This document shows positions 22,511 through 30,567 of a DNA stretch of 38,814 nt, piece after piece (within the stretch, counting starts at the first letter, position 1; each line of letters begins with the position of its first letter). The DNA lies in NCBI GenBank assembly GCA_017543025.1, contig JAFYGX010000142.1:1-38814 (forward strand). Reading direction: 5' to 3'. Under the pieces are notes generated by a model, which was given only the letters and a program-made list of their open reading frames with translations, did no database searches and had not been told where the DNA came from. The stretch is from Solobacterium sp. Lineage in GTDB: Bacteria; Bacillota_I; Bacilli_A; Erysipelotrichales; Erysipelotrichaceae. The position numbers were made by a program, and so were the translations under genes.

Positions 22511-23800
22511 TCAGGAGCTGTGCTGCCCGGTCATCATCCGGATAATCTCCTGGTCGGTCTCTCGCATTCCGACACGCCCGAGGCGGGAGAAGTTGCGGAT
22601 GGAATCCTCGACCCCTCGTTCCACGAGACCTTCGCCCTGATAGAACTGCTGGCCGGCCCGGTACATCTCGTAGCCGAAGATGCCGGTATCCACAGCGGCA
22701 GAAATCTTGGCGGCACAGGAAGACTTCGCTCCGTCACAGACAATTCCGGAAGTGATCGCAAGCGCGTTGACAATCGTGTGCGCGATCACTTTTTCTTTTT
22801 CGCCATGAAGATAAGCAATGCCAGCCCCAGCTCCAGCCCCTGCGCTGACGGCGCCGCAATAGGCGGAAAGCCGGCCGATTCCGGCTTTGCAGTGAAGGGT
22901 CACAAGGTTGGAGATTACAAGTGCTCTCAGAAGCGTGTCATGATCGGAACGCAGATCCTTTGCATATTCAATGACCGGCAACGAGGCAGTCATTCCCTGA
23001 TTTCCGCTTCCGGAACAGATTACGACCGGCATATCGCATCCGTTCATCCGGGCGTCGGAGCCGGCTGCAGCGGCAGCTCTGGCACGGGTGCGCAGATCGG
23101 TTCCGCAGGAAAGCAGAACCTTGCCGATATTGGCGCCATAGGAATGGCGCAGTCCTTCTTCTGAGATCGCGGTATTCCGTTCAATCTGCTGTTCCAGAGT
23201 ATCACGCACATCCGCAAGGTCACATGTTTCGGCAAACTCATAGATCCGCTTTACCGTGAGCAGATTATAATCCGGTGTTTCTTCTTCTGCATGGCGTGAA
23301 GCGGAAGGGTTTGCCTGATACAGTACTTTACCGTCTTTTTCCTTCCGTACGATATTGGTGTGTTCATCTGTAATCCGTACGCTGGCGCACGAGGTTCCCT
23401 GTGATACGGTGACAATCATATCGAGCACAGCATCTGAATTCAGCGGTTCAACGGTGATTTCTGTCTGCTCGAGATAAGGCTGAAGCTCTGCGGCCTGCTG
23501 TTCTGTGACGCCGGCAATGACCTGCAGCTGCTTTGAAGCATCTCCGGCAAGCACGCCGATCGCTGCAGCCGCTTCGATTCCGCGTCTTCCGCCGGTATTC
23601 GGCACCACAACACTCTTGACGTTCTTGATGATATTGCCGCTGGCCTGAACCTTGATCTTTTCCGGCAGTGTTCCGAGAAGCTCCCTTGCCTCCGCTGCGG
23701 CATATGCCACTGCAATCGGCTCCGTACAGCCCATGGCGCAGATCAGTTCGCGCTTCAGAATGGCCACATACGTCTGATAAATTTCGCTGTCACGGTTCAT
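22511..23800 (-). CDS. L-cysteine desulfidase / serine dehydratase-alpha family protein (CdsB/YhaM type)
   Basis: A 429-residue cytosolic iron-sulfur enzyme family member (UPF0597). Landmarks are the N-terminal AMGCTEPIAVAYAAA motif, VICSGSGNQGM near residue 260, and SGIVCDGAKSSCAAK near 355 with cluster-type Cys residues. Relatives break L-cysteine to H2S, ammonia and pyruvate using a [4Fe-4S] cluster without PLP; some may act on other amino acids. The length is typical (about 430). ATG 23800 has AAAAGGAGAG upstream. A GC-rich hairpin with a T-rich flank lies in the leader (23879-23896), a possible attenuator. It is divergent from the ABC operon. Confidence 0.9.
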   Translation of the reverse strand: MNRDSEIYQTYVAILKRELICAMGCTEPIAVAYAAAEARELLGTLPEKIKVQASGNIIKNVKSVVVPNTGGRRGIEAAAAIGVLAGDASKQLQVIAGVTEQQAAELQPYLEQTEITVEPLNSDAVLDMIVTVSQGTSCASVRITDEHTNIVRKEKDGKVLYQANPSASRHAEEETPDYNLLTVKRIYEFAETCDLADVRDTLEQQIERNTAISEEGLRHSYGANIGKVLLSCGTDLRTRARAAAAAGSDARMNGCDMPVVICSGSGNQGMTASLPVIEYAKDLRSDHDTLLRALVISNLVTLHCKAGIGRLSAYCGAVSAGAGAGAGIAYLHGEKEKVIAHTIVNALAITSGIVCDGAKSSCAAKISAAVDTGIFGYEMYRAGQQFYQGEGLVERGVEDSIRNFSRLGRVGMRETDQEIIRMMTGQHSS

Positions 23801-23878
23801 GATGCTCTCCTTTTCGTTCTGTATTTTTAATTGTAACAGGAAGCGGACAGGTGCTGTTCTGTAAAAAATTCAAAACCC

Positions 23879-23896
23879 CCCGGGAGGCTTCCCGGG
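23879..23896 (-). promoter_or_regulatory. GC-rich hairpin in the desulfidase leader (possible attenuator)
   Basis: CCCGGGA and TCCCGGG form a seven-base stem with a four-base loop. Read on the minus strand it is followed by GGGTTTTGAATTTTTT, terminator-like but with interrupted T. No minus-strand gene lies upstream to need ending, so it may act within the desulfidase leader. Confidence 0.4.
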
Positions 23897-23911
23897 TGCT
23901 GTATGGCCCAA

Positions 23912-23917
23912 TATAAT
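23912..23917 (+). promoter_or_regulatory. -10 box (TATAAT) of the ABC transporter operon
   Basis: TATAAT lies 44 bases before GTG 23961, with a weak TTCCCG -35 at a 17-base spacing inside the GC-rich hairpin. A small CCCG-TTAT-CGGG dyad (23921-23932) follows near the expected +1. Confidence 0.5.
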
Positions 23918-23960
23918 AGACCCGTTATCGGGGTTTACGACACAGAATGAGAAGTGAATT

Positions 23961-24905
23961 GTGAGAAGATATGTCATTCAGAGATTCCTTCAGCTGATAC
24001 CGGTTCTGCTCGGCATCACATTTCTTTCCTTTGCATTGATGCGGATTGCGGGAAGTGATGCGATCACGGAGCTTTATGGTGACAAGGGAGCGGTGGCACA
24101 GGAGATCATCGATGCCAGACGGGCTGCCCTCGGTCTGGATCAGCCGTTTGCGGAGCAGTATGTTGTCTGGCTCTGCGGTTTGCTGAAAGGGGATATGGGA
24201 AAAAGCTATGTAACCGGAAAAGATGTGTTTCAGACCTTTTCCGCCCGGCTGCCGGCAACGTTATTACTGACAGCGCTGTCAATCGGACTTACCGTTTTGA
24301 TTTCGGTGCCGCTTGGCGTTCTTGCGGCGGTAAAGCATGATCGGTTCATCGATGTTTTACTGCGTGTTGTCAGCTTTACCGGCAATTCCATGCCGGGTTT
24401 CTTTACGGCGCTGATTCTGATGGATCTGCTGGCGATCCGGCTGCACTGGCTGCCGGTGGTTTCGGACGGCATCTCTCTGAAAAGCGCTGTAATGCCGTCC
24501 CTGACGCTTGCGATTGCCATGTCGTCAAGATACATGCGGCAGGTACGGGCTGCCGTACTGGAAGAACTCAGCAAAGACTATGTCATCGGGGCGAAGGCCC
24601 GCGGGGTGCGTACGCATATCATTCTGTGGCGAAGCGTGATCCGCTCTTCCATGCTTACGATCATTACGCTGCTTGCGCTTTCTGCTGGCAGCCTGCTTGG
24701 CGGTACGGCGATCATTGAAAGCATATTCATGTGGGACGGGGTCGGAAAGCTGGCGGCTGATTCGATTACGATGCGCGATTACCCGATGATTCAGGCGTAT
24801 GTAGTCTGGATGGCAGTCATCTATGTAACGGTGAATCTTGTGACGGACCTTCTTTACCATGTGCTGGATCCGCGGATCCGTCAGGGGGTAAGAGAAGATG
24901 CGTGA
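23961..24905 (+). CDS. ABC importer permease, NikB/DppB type
   Basis: A 314-residue inner subunit of a nickel/peptide-family ABC importer (PET family 5). Six helices begin with RYVIQRFLQLIPVLLGITFLSF, typical of DppB/NikB. The cytosolic EAA loop (KDYVIGAKARGVRTHIILWRSVI) for docking the ATPases is at about residues 205-228. GTG 23961 with a weak GAGAAG is the start, as the first helix begins at once. It overlaps the next permease by eight bases. The operon order is permease, permease, ATPase, ATPase, methyltransferase, binding protein. Confidence 0.92.
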   Translation: MRRYVIQRFLQLIPVLLGITFLSFALMRIAGSDAITELYGDKGAVAQEIIDARRAALGLDQPFAEQYVVWLCGLLKGDMGKSYVTGKDVFQTFSARLPATLLLTALSIGLTVLISVPLGVLAAVKHDRFIDVLLRVVSFTGNSMPGFFTALILMDLLAIRLHWLPVVSDGISLKSAVMPSLTLAIAMSSRYMRQVRAAVLEELSKDYVIGAKARGVRTHIILWRSVIRSSMLTIITLLALSAGSLLGGTAIIESIFMWDGVGKLAADSITMRDYPMIQAYVVWMAVIYVTVNLVTDLLYHVLDPRIRQGVREDA

Positions 24906-25758
24906 ACCGACGGTACGGATACAGAAAAAAACGCATGACACGGTGAAGATCCGTCTGATTCTGTTCGGCACACTTGCGCTTCTTCTGCTGATCTGTGCGT
25001 TTTTCAGCGAATCTCTGGCACCATATGATCCCAATCTGCAGGATCTCAGCAATGCCCGTGCAGTGCCGTCTGCGGCCCATCTGCTCGGTACAGACCGCTA
25101 TGGCAGGGATATGCTTTCCCGCGTAATCGCCGGCAGTAAAGCAAGTATTTATTCCGCTCTGATTCTGACTGGGGTCAGTACGGCCTTCGGCACCTGCGCC
25201 GGTATGTTCAGCGGTTGGCATGGCGGGTGGATTGATACCGCAGTGATGCGCATCGCGGATATGTTTCTCGCATTTCCCGGACTTGTGTTTGCGCTGGCGG
25301 TGGCAGGGGTGCTGGGCGGCGGTCTGCAGAATGCCGTAATTGCACTGGCAGTGATCTCCTGGCCGAAGTATGCCCGCATTGCCAGAAGTCAGACCATTTC
25401 GCAGAAGGAGCTGCCGTATATGAAAGCAGCCAGGCTTGCCGGCAGCGGAACATGGAGGCTTCTGACAGTTCATATTCTTCCCAACATCATTTCACCGGTT
25501 CTTGTGACCGCAATGCTGGATATCGGAACCATGATGATGGAACTGGCAGGTCTCAGCTTTCTTGGCCTTGGCGCCAAACCGCCGGCTGCGGAGTGGGGCA
25601 GTATGATGAGCGATTCCCGGAGCCTGCTCAGCACAGCGCCCTGGATCACGCTTTCTCCCGGATTTGCCATCTTTATTTCCGTCATGATTTTCAATCTACT
25701 CGCTGATACGATCCGCGATTATGCGGATCCGAACAGCAGGGGGCAGATGAGCGTATGA
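24898..25758 (+). CDS. ABC importer permease, NikC/DppC type
   Basis: A 286-residue partner permease. The N-terminal helix LILFGTLALLLLICAFF is followed by the DppC/NikC hallmark HLLGTDRYGRDMLSRVIAGSKAS (about 60-82). The EAA loop LPYMKAARLAGSGTWRLLTVHILPN is at about 165-190. It starts within the end of the previous gene and overlaps the ATPase gene by four bases, so all are coupled. The specificity of the transporter comes from the binding protein, not from this subunit. Confidence 0.92.
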   Translation: MREPTVRIQKKTHDTVKIRLILFGTLALLLLICAFFSESLAPYDPNLQDLSNARAVPSAAHLLGTDRYGRDMLSRVIAGSKASIYSALILTGVSTAFGTCAGMFSGWHGGWIDTAVMRIADMFLAFPGLVFALAVAGVLGGGLQNAVIALAVISWPKYARIARSQTISQKELPYMKAARLAGSGTWRLLTVHILPNIISPVLVTAMLDIGTMMMELAGLSFLGLGAKPPAAEWGSMMSDSRSLLSTAPWITLSPGFAIFISVMIFNLLADTIRDYADPNSRGQMSV

Positions 25759-26534
25759 GCGACATCCTCCGATATGAGCATGTGAATATTTCCTACAGCG
25801 GTACCCGTGTGGTCAGAAATATCAGTTTCTCCCTGAAGGAGGGAGAGATTCTCGGAATTGCGGGTGAATCCGGTTCGGGCAAATCTACGCTGATCCGGGC
25901 TGCCATGGGTCTGCTTGGCCGCAATGGTCTTGTGACAGGAGGCGATATCCTGTTTAAGGGAATGAATCTTACAGACCTTTCCGAACGGAAGCGAAGAGAG
26001 ATCAACGGACCTGAGATCGGCATGATCTTTCAGAACGCGGGAGCTTCTTTCTGCCCGGTGCGGACACTGGAAGATCAGCTTTATGAAAGCCTGAACGAAC
26101 ATGAGCGGGTGAGCCGGCCGGAATTCCGGAAACGGGCGGAAGAGCTTCTCGGCAGAATCGGGCTGGAAGATGCCGGCGGGGTTCTGAAACGGTATCCGTT
26201 TGAGCTTTCCGGCGGTATGCAGCAGAGATTCGGCATCGCGGCGGCGATTCTGCTGAAGCCGTGCGTTCTTCTGGCAGATGAGCCGACTTCTGCCCTGGAT
26301 GTTTCGGTACAGAAACAGGTTGTGGAAGTGATGCGGAAGGTGCGCGATGACTTTGGCACATCGATCATTCTGGTGACGCACAACATCGGCGTCATCGGCG
26401 CGCTGGCAGATCGGGTGCTCGTCATGAAAGACGGTGAGATGGTGGAATACGGAGAGAAGGAACAGGTGCTGAAGGCTCCGCAGGAGCCATATACCCGCAG
26501 GCTGATGGCAGCTGTGCCGCGTCTCAGGAGGTGA
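25755..26534 (+). CDS. ABC importer ATPase, NikD/DppD type
   Basis: A 259-residue ABC ATPase. Walker A GESGSGKST (about 37-45), the Q loop MIFQNAG, the signature LSGGMQQR at about 152, Walker B VLLADEPTSALD and the H-loop histidine in VTHNIGV are all intact. It lacks the long C-terminal oligopeptide-type extension, as NikD does. It overlaps the permease gene by four bases; the second ATPase starts six bases after its stop, with its Shine-Dalgarno inside the end of this gene. Confidence 0.93.
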   Translation: MSDILRYEHVNISYSGTRVVRNISFSLKEGEILGIAGESGSGKSTLIRAAMGLLGRNGLVTGGDILFKGMNLTDLSERKRREINGPEIGMIFQNAGASFCPVRTLEDQLYESLNEHERVSRPEFRKRAEELLGRIGLEDAGGVLKRYPFELSGGMQQRFGIAAAILLKPCVLLADEPTSALDVSVQKQVVEVMRKVRDDFGTSIILVTHNIGVIGALADRVLVMKDGEMVEYGEKEQVLKAPQEPYTRRLMAAVPRLRR

Positions 26535-26539
26535 ACGGG

Positions 26540-27304
26540 ATGGAGCCGGTACTGAAAGCGGAAGAACTGGTCAAAGTGTTTCACCGCCGGGGGCGTCCGG
26601 ATGTTACGGCAGCTGATCATATAAGCTTTGAACTGCGACCGGGAGAGTGTCTTGGGCTGATCGGAGAAAGCGGCAGCGGGAAGACGACGATCGCCAATCT
26701 GATTACACGGCTGAGTGATGTCACTTCCGGACATATTATTCTGGACGGAGAAGAGATTACCCATGTGAAGGGGAAACGCCTGAAGGAAGTGTACCGGAAG
26801 ATGCAGATGGTATTTCAGAGCCCGCAGGAATCCTTTGATCCAAGGCGCACGCTGAAAGACGGAATCGGTGAAAGCCTTCGCAGCAGCGGGTGGACAAAAA
26901 AGCAGACTGAAGAGAGAGTGGCGGAGCTGGTGAAACAGTGCGGGCTGACGTCTGAGATTGTCGGCCGCTATCCGTCTCAGGTCAGCGGCGGGCAGTGTCA
27001 GCGTGCGGCAATTGCCCGTGCACTTGCGATCGACCCGAAGATTCTGATCTGTGATGAAGCGACTTCTGCCCTGGATGTGACCATACAGAAGGAAATCATC
27101 GAATTGCTTGAAACGCTGCGGCACGCAAAGGGAAAAGAGCTTTCGATCCTGTTTATCTGTCACGATATCGCTCTGGTGCAGCAGTTCTGCGACCGGGTAC
27201 TCGTGCTGCATCACGGGAAGATTGCGGAAGAGGGGACGCCGGATGAGATCATCCGTTCTCCGAAAAATGAATATACGGTACAGCTGATCAGCAGTGTGCT
27301 CTGA
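26540..27304 (+). CDS. ABC importer ATPase, NikE/DppF type
   Basis: A 254-residue second ATPase. Walker A GESGSGKTT, Q-loop MVFQSPQESFDPR, the signature VSGGQCQR, Walker B ILICDEATSALD and the H loop CHDIALV are complete. ATG 26540 is chosen because AGGAGGT (26526-26532) lies seven bases upstream; GTG 26531 would overlap that site. It pairs with the preceding ATPase as a heterodimer under the two permeases. Confidence 0.93.
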   Translation: MEPVLKAEELVKVFHRRGRPDVTAADHISFELRPGECLGLIGESGSGKTTIANLITRLSDVTSGHIILDGEEITHVKGKRLKEVYRKMQMVFQSPQESFDPRRTLKDGIGESLRSSGWTKKQTEERVAELVKQCGLTSEIVGRYPSQVSGGQCQRAAIARALAIDPKILICDEATSALDVTIQKEIIELLETLRHAKGKELSILFICHDIALVQQFCDRVLVLHHGKIAEEGTPDEIIRSPKNEYTVQLISSVL

Positions 27305-27344
27305 ACTGATTCAGCGTACAGATGAAACGGGAAAGGAAAACGGA

Positions 27345-28070
27345 ATGGAACAGGTCAAACAGAGGGTAATCCGCTACTGGTCCCTTCGGGCGGAAGGGTT
27401 TGAGACGCAGCGGATCCGTGAATTCAAAAGTGAAAAAAGAGCGCTCTGGGAGGCGGAACTGAACCGTTATCTGCCGGATGGAAAACCCTTGAAAATTCTG
27501 GATATCGGAACCGGGACAGGCTTCTTCGCCTGTCTGCCGGCCAGTCAGGGGCATCAGGTGACTGGCATTGACCTGACGCCGGAAATGATCGCCGGTGCAG
27601 AACACATGGCAGATCTTCTCGGGCTTCATGCGGAATTCCGGGTCAATGATGCGGAAGATCCGGATTTTGAAGCGGAGAGCTTTGATGCGCTGGTGACCCG
27701 CAATCTGACGTGGATTCTGCCGCATGCGTCAAAAGCCTTCCGGAAATGGCACAGGATCCTAAAGCCGGGCGGAGTGCCGATCAACTTTGATGCGGATTAC
27801 TGCACAGCGGCTGAGAATGAAGCGGAGACTGAGCTTCCGGAGAACCATGCGCACAAGCTTGTGCCGGACTATCTGAAAGCGGAAAACGATGCGATTACCA
27901 TGGAACTCGCCGCGTATCAGGAACCGCGCCCGCAATGGGATGTACAGCTGCTTGCGGAAGCGGGGTTTGAGAAGATCATCGTGGATCTTGGGGTTTACCG
28001 AAGGCTCTATGCCAGCGTAGATGAGTTCTACAACCCGGCAAAGGTATTTGCGATAGCAGCTTATAAGTAA
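27345..28070 (+). CDS. Class I SAM-dependent methyltransferase in the ABC operon
   Basis: A 241-residue cytosolic Rossmann methyltransferase. Motif I is LDIGTGTGFFA (about 51-61), motif II ends in GIDLTPEM, and the post-motif segments ALVTRNLTWILP and ILKPGGVPINFDADY follow the UbiE/Methyltransf_11 pattern. The substrate is unknown. AAAGGA precedes ATG 27345. It lies 40 bases after the ATPase and 29 before the binding-protein gene, so it is a true operon member. A role in modifying a metal-binding ligand or imported compound is possible, but no metallophore synthase is in the window. Confidence 0.88.
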   Translation: MEQVKQRVIRYWSLRAEGFETQRIREFKSEKRALWEAELNRYLPDGKPLKILDIGTGTGFFACLPASQGHQVTGIDLTPEMIAGAEHMADLLGLHAEFRVNDAEDPDFEAESFDALVTRNLTWILPHASKAFRKWHRILKPGGVPINFDADYCTAAENEAETELPENHAHKLVPDYLKAENDAITMELAAYQEPRPQWDVQLLAEAGFEKIIVDLGVYRRLYASVDEFYNPAKVFAIAAYK

Positions 28071-28099
28071 GATTGGCTGATGAAAGGAAGGAATGCATC

Positions 28100-29680
28100 A
28101 TGAAACAGCTGAAACGGTTTTCTCTCTCCCTCTGCCTTGCAATAGCTCTGCTTGCCGGCTGTACGGGCAGCGGGGCACAGACACAGAACGGTCCGGCGGC
28201 TTCAGAGGCCACTGCTCTGAAAAAGACGCTGCGTATCGGGGATACGACCTTCAATGCGGAAAACTGGGAAGAGACCATTGACCCGCACACCACATACAAT
28301 GGATGGCCCTGCCTTCGCTATGGCGTCGGAGAGACTCTGGTGCACTACACAGATACGATGGAGCTTGAACCCTGGCTGGCGGAATCCTGGGAAAATGACG
28401 GCGGCCTGGTATGGACGATCACGCTGCGGGAGGGAATAAAATTCTCCAGCGGCCGCGCTATGGATGGCGAAGCGGTGAAGCAGTGTCTGGAACATCTGCT
28501 CGAACATCATGACCGTGCCCCGGGAGATACGAAGATCACGGACATTCAGGCAGACGGCATGGTGGTGACTGTCACCACATCAGAACCGGTTCCTGCTCTG
28601 ATGAATTACCTTGGTGATCCTTACGGCTGCATGATTGATGTGGACGCTTCGGATTTTGAAACCGGAATTGTTATCGGTACAGGCCCTTACCGTGCGGTGG
28701 AGCTTGTGACAGATGATCATCTGACGCTGGAGCCGAATGAACTGTACTGGAACGGCAAGCCGAAACTCGATCAGCTGACGATCCGCACCCTTTCCAACGG
28801 AGATACGCTTGCGGCAGCCCTGAAAGCCGGCGATATCGATGCGGCGTACGGAATGGCTTATGAAGCATATCCGGATTTTGAAAATGCGAATTATCAGTTT
28901 TCTGCGATTCCAACATCACGCGCATTCTTCGGCTCCATGAATATGACAAGCCCCGTGATGCAGGAGGACGCAGTGAGAACGGCAATCGCCATGGGCATCG
29001 ACAAAGACGGATTTGTAAAAACCCTTCTGGAAGGACATGGCTCTGTCGCAAACGGGGCGTTCCCGGATGGCTTCTCCACCTTCGGCGGGGAACATGTCAG
29101 AACGGAACATTATGATCCGGAAGGAGCCAGATTCATTCTGGAAGAAGCAGGCTGGAAGGACTTGGACGGGGATGGCATCCGGGAAAAGGACGGAACAAAG
29201 CTTGTGATCCGCTGGCTTACCTATCCCAGCCGGCAGGAACTCCCGCTGCTGGCAGAAGCAGCTCAGGCCTCTCTGAAGGAGATCGGCGTGGAAGTGGATA
29301 TCAACAATACACCGAACCGGCGGGAATTTCTGAAAGACATGACAAGCTGGGATATCTATGTCTCTGCGCTTGTCACTGCACCGTCCGGCGACCCGCAGTA
29401 TTTCTTCACTACAAGCTGTCTGCCGGGGATGAGTTATAATTTCGGAGAATATGACAACGCGCATGTCACCGAGCTTATCCATCAGCTTTCCGGAGAGTTT
29501 GATCCGGCAAAGCGCGGTGAGCTGGCAATCGAGCTGCAGCAGGCAATTCTCGATGACCACGCCTATGTGTTCTGTTCCTTCCTCGAGATGAATATGATCT
29601 CCAGATCCAATGTCTCCGGCTGGACGGCGCATGCCTGTGATTATTATGAGGTTACAGCCGATCTCGACATTGAACGGTGA
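28100..29680 (+). CDS. ABC importer substrate-binding lipoprotein (NikA/DppA family)
   Basis: A 526-residue extracellular lipoprotein of solute-binding family 5. The lipobox is LLAGC with the lipid Cys at residue 21. The SBP_bac_5 domain fills the rest. WTITLREGIKFSSGRAMDGEAV, GTGPYRAVEL and the Asp-rich EEAGWKDLDGDGIREKDG loop are family landmarks. Family members bind peptides, nickel chelates or opines; the residues seen do not settle which. AAGGAAGGAA precedes ATG 28100. It is last in the operon, an unusual place, since the binding protein usually comes first. A weak terminator follows. Confidence 0.92.
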   Translation: MKQLKRFSLSLCLAIALLAGCTGSGAQTQNGPAASEATALKKTLRIGDTTFNAENWEETIDPHTTYNGWPCLRYGVGETLVHYTDTMELEPWLAESWENDGGLVWTITLREGIKFSSGRAMDGEAVKQCLEHLLEHHDRAPGDTKITDIQADGMVVTVTTSEPVPALMNYLGDPYGCMIDVDASDFETGIVIGTGPYRAVELVTDDHLTLEPNELYWNGKPKLDQLTIRTLSNGDTLAAALKAGDIDAAYGMAYEAYPDFENANYQFSAIPTSRAFFGSMNMTSPVMQEDAVRTAIAMGIDKDGFVKTLLEGHGSVANGAFPDGFSTFGGEHVRTEHYDPEGARFILEEAGWKDLDGDGIREKDGTKLVIRWLTYPSRQELPLLAEAAQASLKEIGVEVDINNTPNRREFLKDMTSWDIYVSALVTAPSGDPQYFFTTSCLPGMSYNFGEYDNAHVTELIHQLSGEFDPAKRGELAIELQQAILDDHAYVFCSFLEMNMISRSNVSGWTAHACDYYEVTADLDIER

Positions 29681-29710
29681 ACCGGGCTGAAACAGACGGA
29701 AACGGAAAAC

Positions 29711-29746
29711 AGGATCTGCAATTCACACAGGTGATGCGGATCCTTT
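29711..29746 (+). terminator. Likely terminator of the ABC operon
   Basis: AGGATC-T-GCA (29711-29720) pairs with TGC-G-GATCCT (29735-29744), followed by a short T tract. The stem has one mismatch. A second, longer inverted repeat (GGGTAT/ATACCC enclosing ACGAA/TTCGT) lies about 10 bases on. Confidence 0.55.
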
Positions 29747-29885
29747 CTGTATGGGTATCTTTTATGAATTACGAAACCTTCGTGCATACCCGTGATTCCA
29801 GGTCTTTCAGACTGGTGCAGACCGGATGATGTGAGGAAAAAGAGCCGGTGAAAAACCTGCATGATCAGTCAGGTGGCAGGCTGTA

Positions 29886-29891
29886 TATAAT
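29886..29891 (+). promoter_or_regulatory. -10 box (TATAAT) upstream of the 29969 membrane gene
   Basis: TATAAT within CTGTATATAATAAT lies 77 bases before ATG 29969. The -35 is not clear. Confidence 0.45.
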
Positions 29892-29968
29892 AATGCTTGT
29901 GTATCTGAAAAGGCTCTGTCAGCCGGAATGAGAGGGAGGACAGAAGCCGTTTCATGTCGGAGGGCAAT

Positions 29969-30459
29969 ATGAAGGAATCGAAAGAAAAAAACAGGTTCTG
30001 CTGACGATTCGGGAGGAATCAGAACTTTACAATCCGTTTGACGGATCACTCCTGAGCGGAGATGTGATTGAGTTTCTGGGGGATCGGATCAGAGGAACGC
30101 AGGGAGATGTTGTGCTGAATATCCGGTCCGGCTGCGCGCTTGATGAGGAACGGGTAAGGAAAACGTTTGTCAATCAGTGCACGGAATTTCTGGACAGGCT
30201 GGAGGAGGACAAGAAACGCAATTCGCTCAAACAGCTGTGCATGTTCATCATCGGAGTGGTCTTTATCGTGTTATGGCTCGTAGTCAGTGCAGTATCCGAA
30301 GGGGTCGGGGCGGAAGTGCTTTCCATCATCGGCTCGTTTGCGGTCTGGGAAAGCGCAAATATCTGGATCCTGGATAATCCGGAGATCCGCATGAACAAGC
30401 TGTTTGTGAAGCATCTGAGGGACGCTGAAATCATCATTGAGTACGATTCGGAAGACTGA
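29969..30459 (+). CDS. Membrane protein of unknown function, frameshifted at an A7 tract
   Basis: The intact frame starts at a GTG (30064) with no ribosome site, but the same frame reads upstream as a plausible protein start (QVLLTIREESELYNPFDGSL). A good site (GGAGGG) and ATG 29969 lie one frame away: MKESKEK and then NRFC-stop. One extra A in the A7 tract (29985-29991), or a -1 ribosomal slip there, joins the two into about 163 residues. The C-terminal part has two helices (LCMFIIGVVFIVLWLVV and EVLSIIGSFAVWESANIWIL) and a soluble end. The family is not recognised. It is followed by the 30568 gene. Confidence 0.68.
29986..30025 (+). other. Possible -1 ribosomal frameshift signal
   Basis: A_AAA_AAC (29986-29992) lies in the exact zero frame of ATG 29969, the canonical X_XXY_YYZ slippery pattern. 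A -1 slip enters the long downstream frame. A hairpin follows: GTTCT 29995-29999 with AGAAC 30021-30025, stacked by GATTC/GAATC (30006-30020). AAGGA inside the first codons lies about 10 bases upstream, as in dnaX. The two-base gap to the hairpin is shorter than usual. Confidence 0.4.
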
Positions 30460-30529
30460 ATGGCGAACGTTGTCTGCAGCTCACCTGCAGGAGAGTCATC
30501 CGAAGCCCTCGCCTGCTGAGGAAAATCCG

Positions 30530-30561
30530 TTGAAGTTCCTCCCCTTTCGGGGATATATAAT
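30530..30561 (+). promoter_or_regulatory. Promoter directly before the 30568 gene
   Basis: TTGAAG at 30530-30535 and an AT-rich TATATAAT at 30554-30561. TATATA has an 18-base spacer; TATAAT, 20 bases. From TATAAT only AAAATC separates the box from ATG 30568, and no Shine-Dalgarno is present. Confidence 0.5.
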
Positions 30562-30567
30562 AAAATC

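Noticed and set aside
26081..27214. A 377-codon minus-strand frame across the two ABC ATPase genes
   Set aside because: It spans two overlapping, clearly real plus-strand genes and has no domain or ribosome site.
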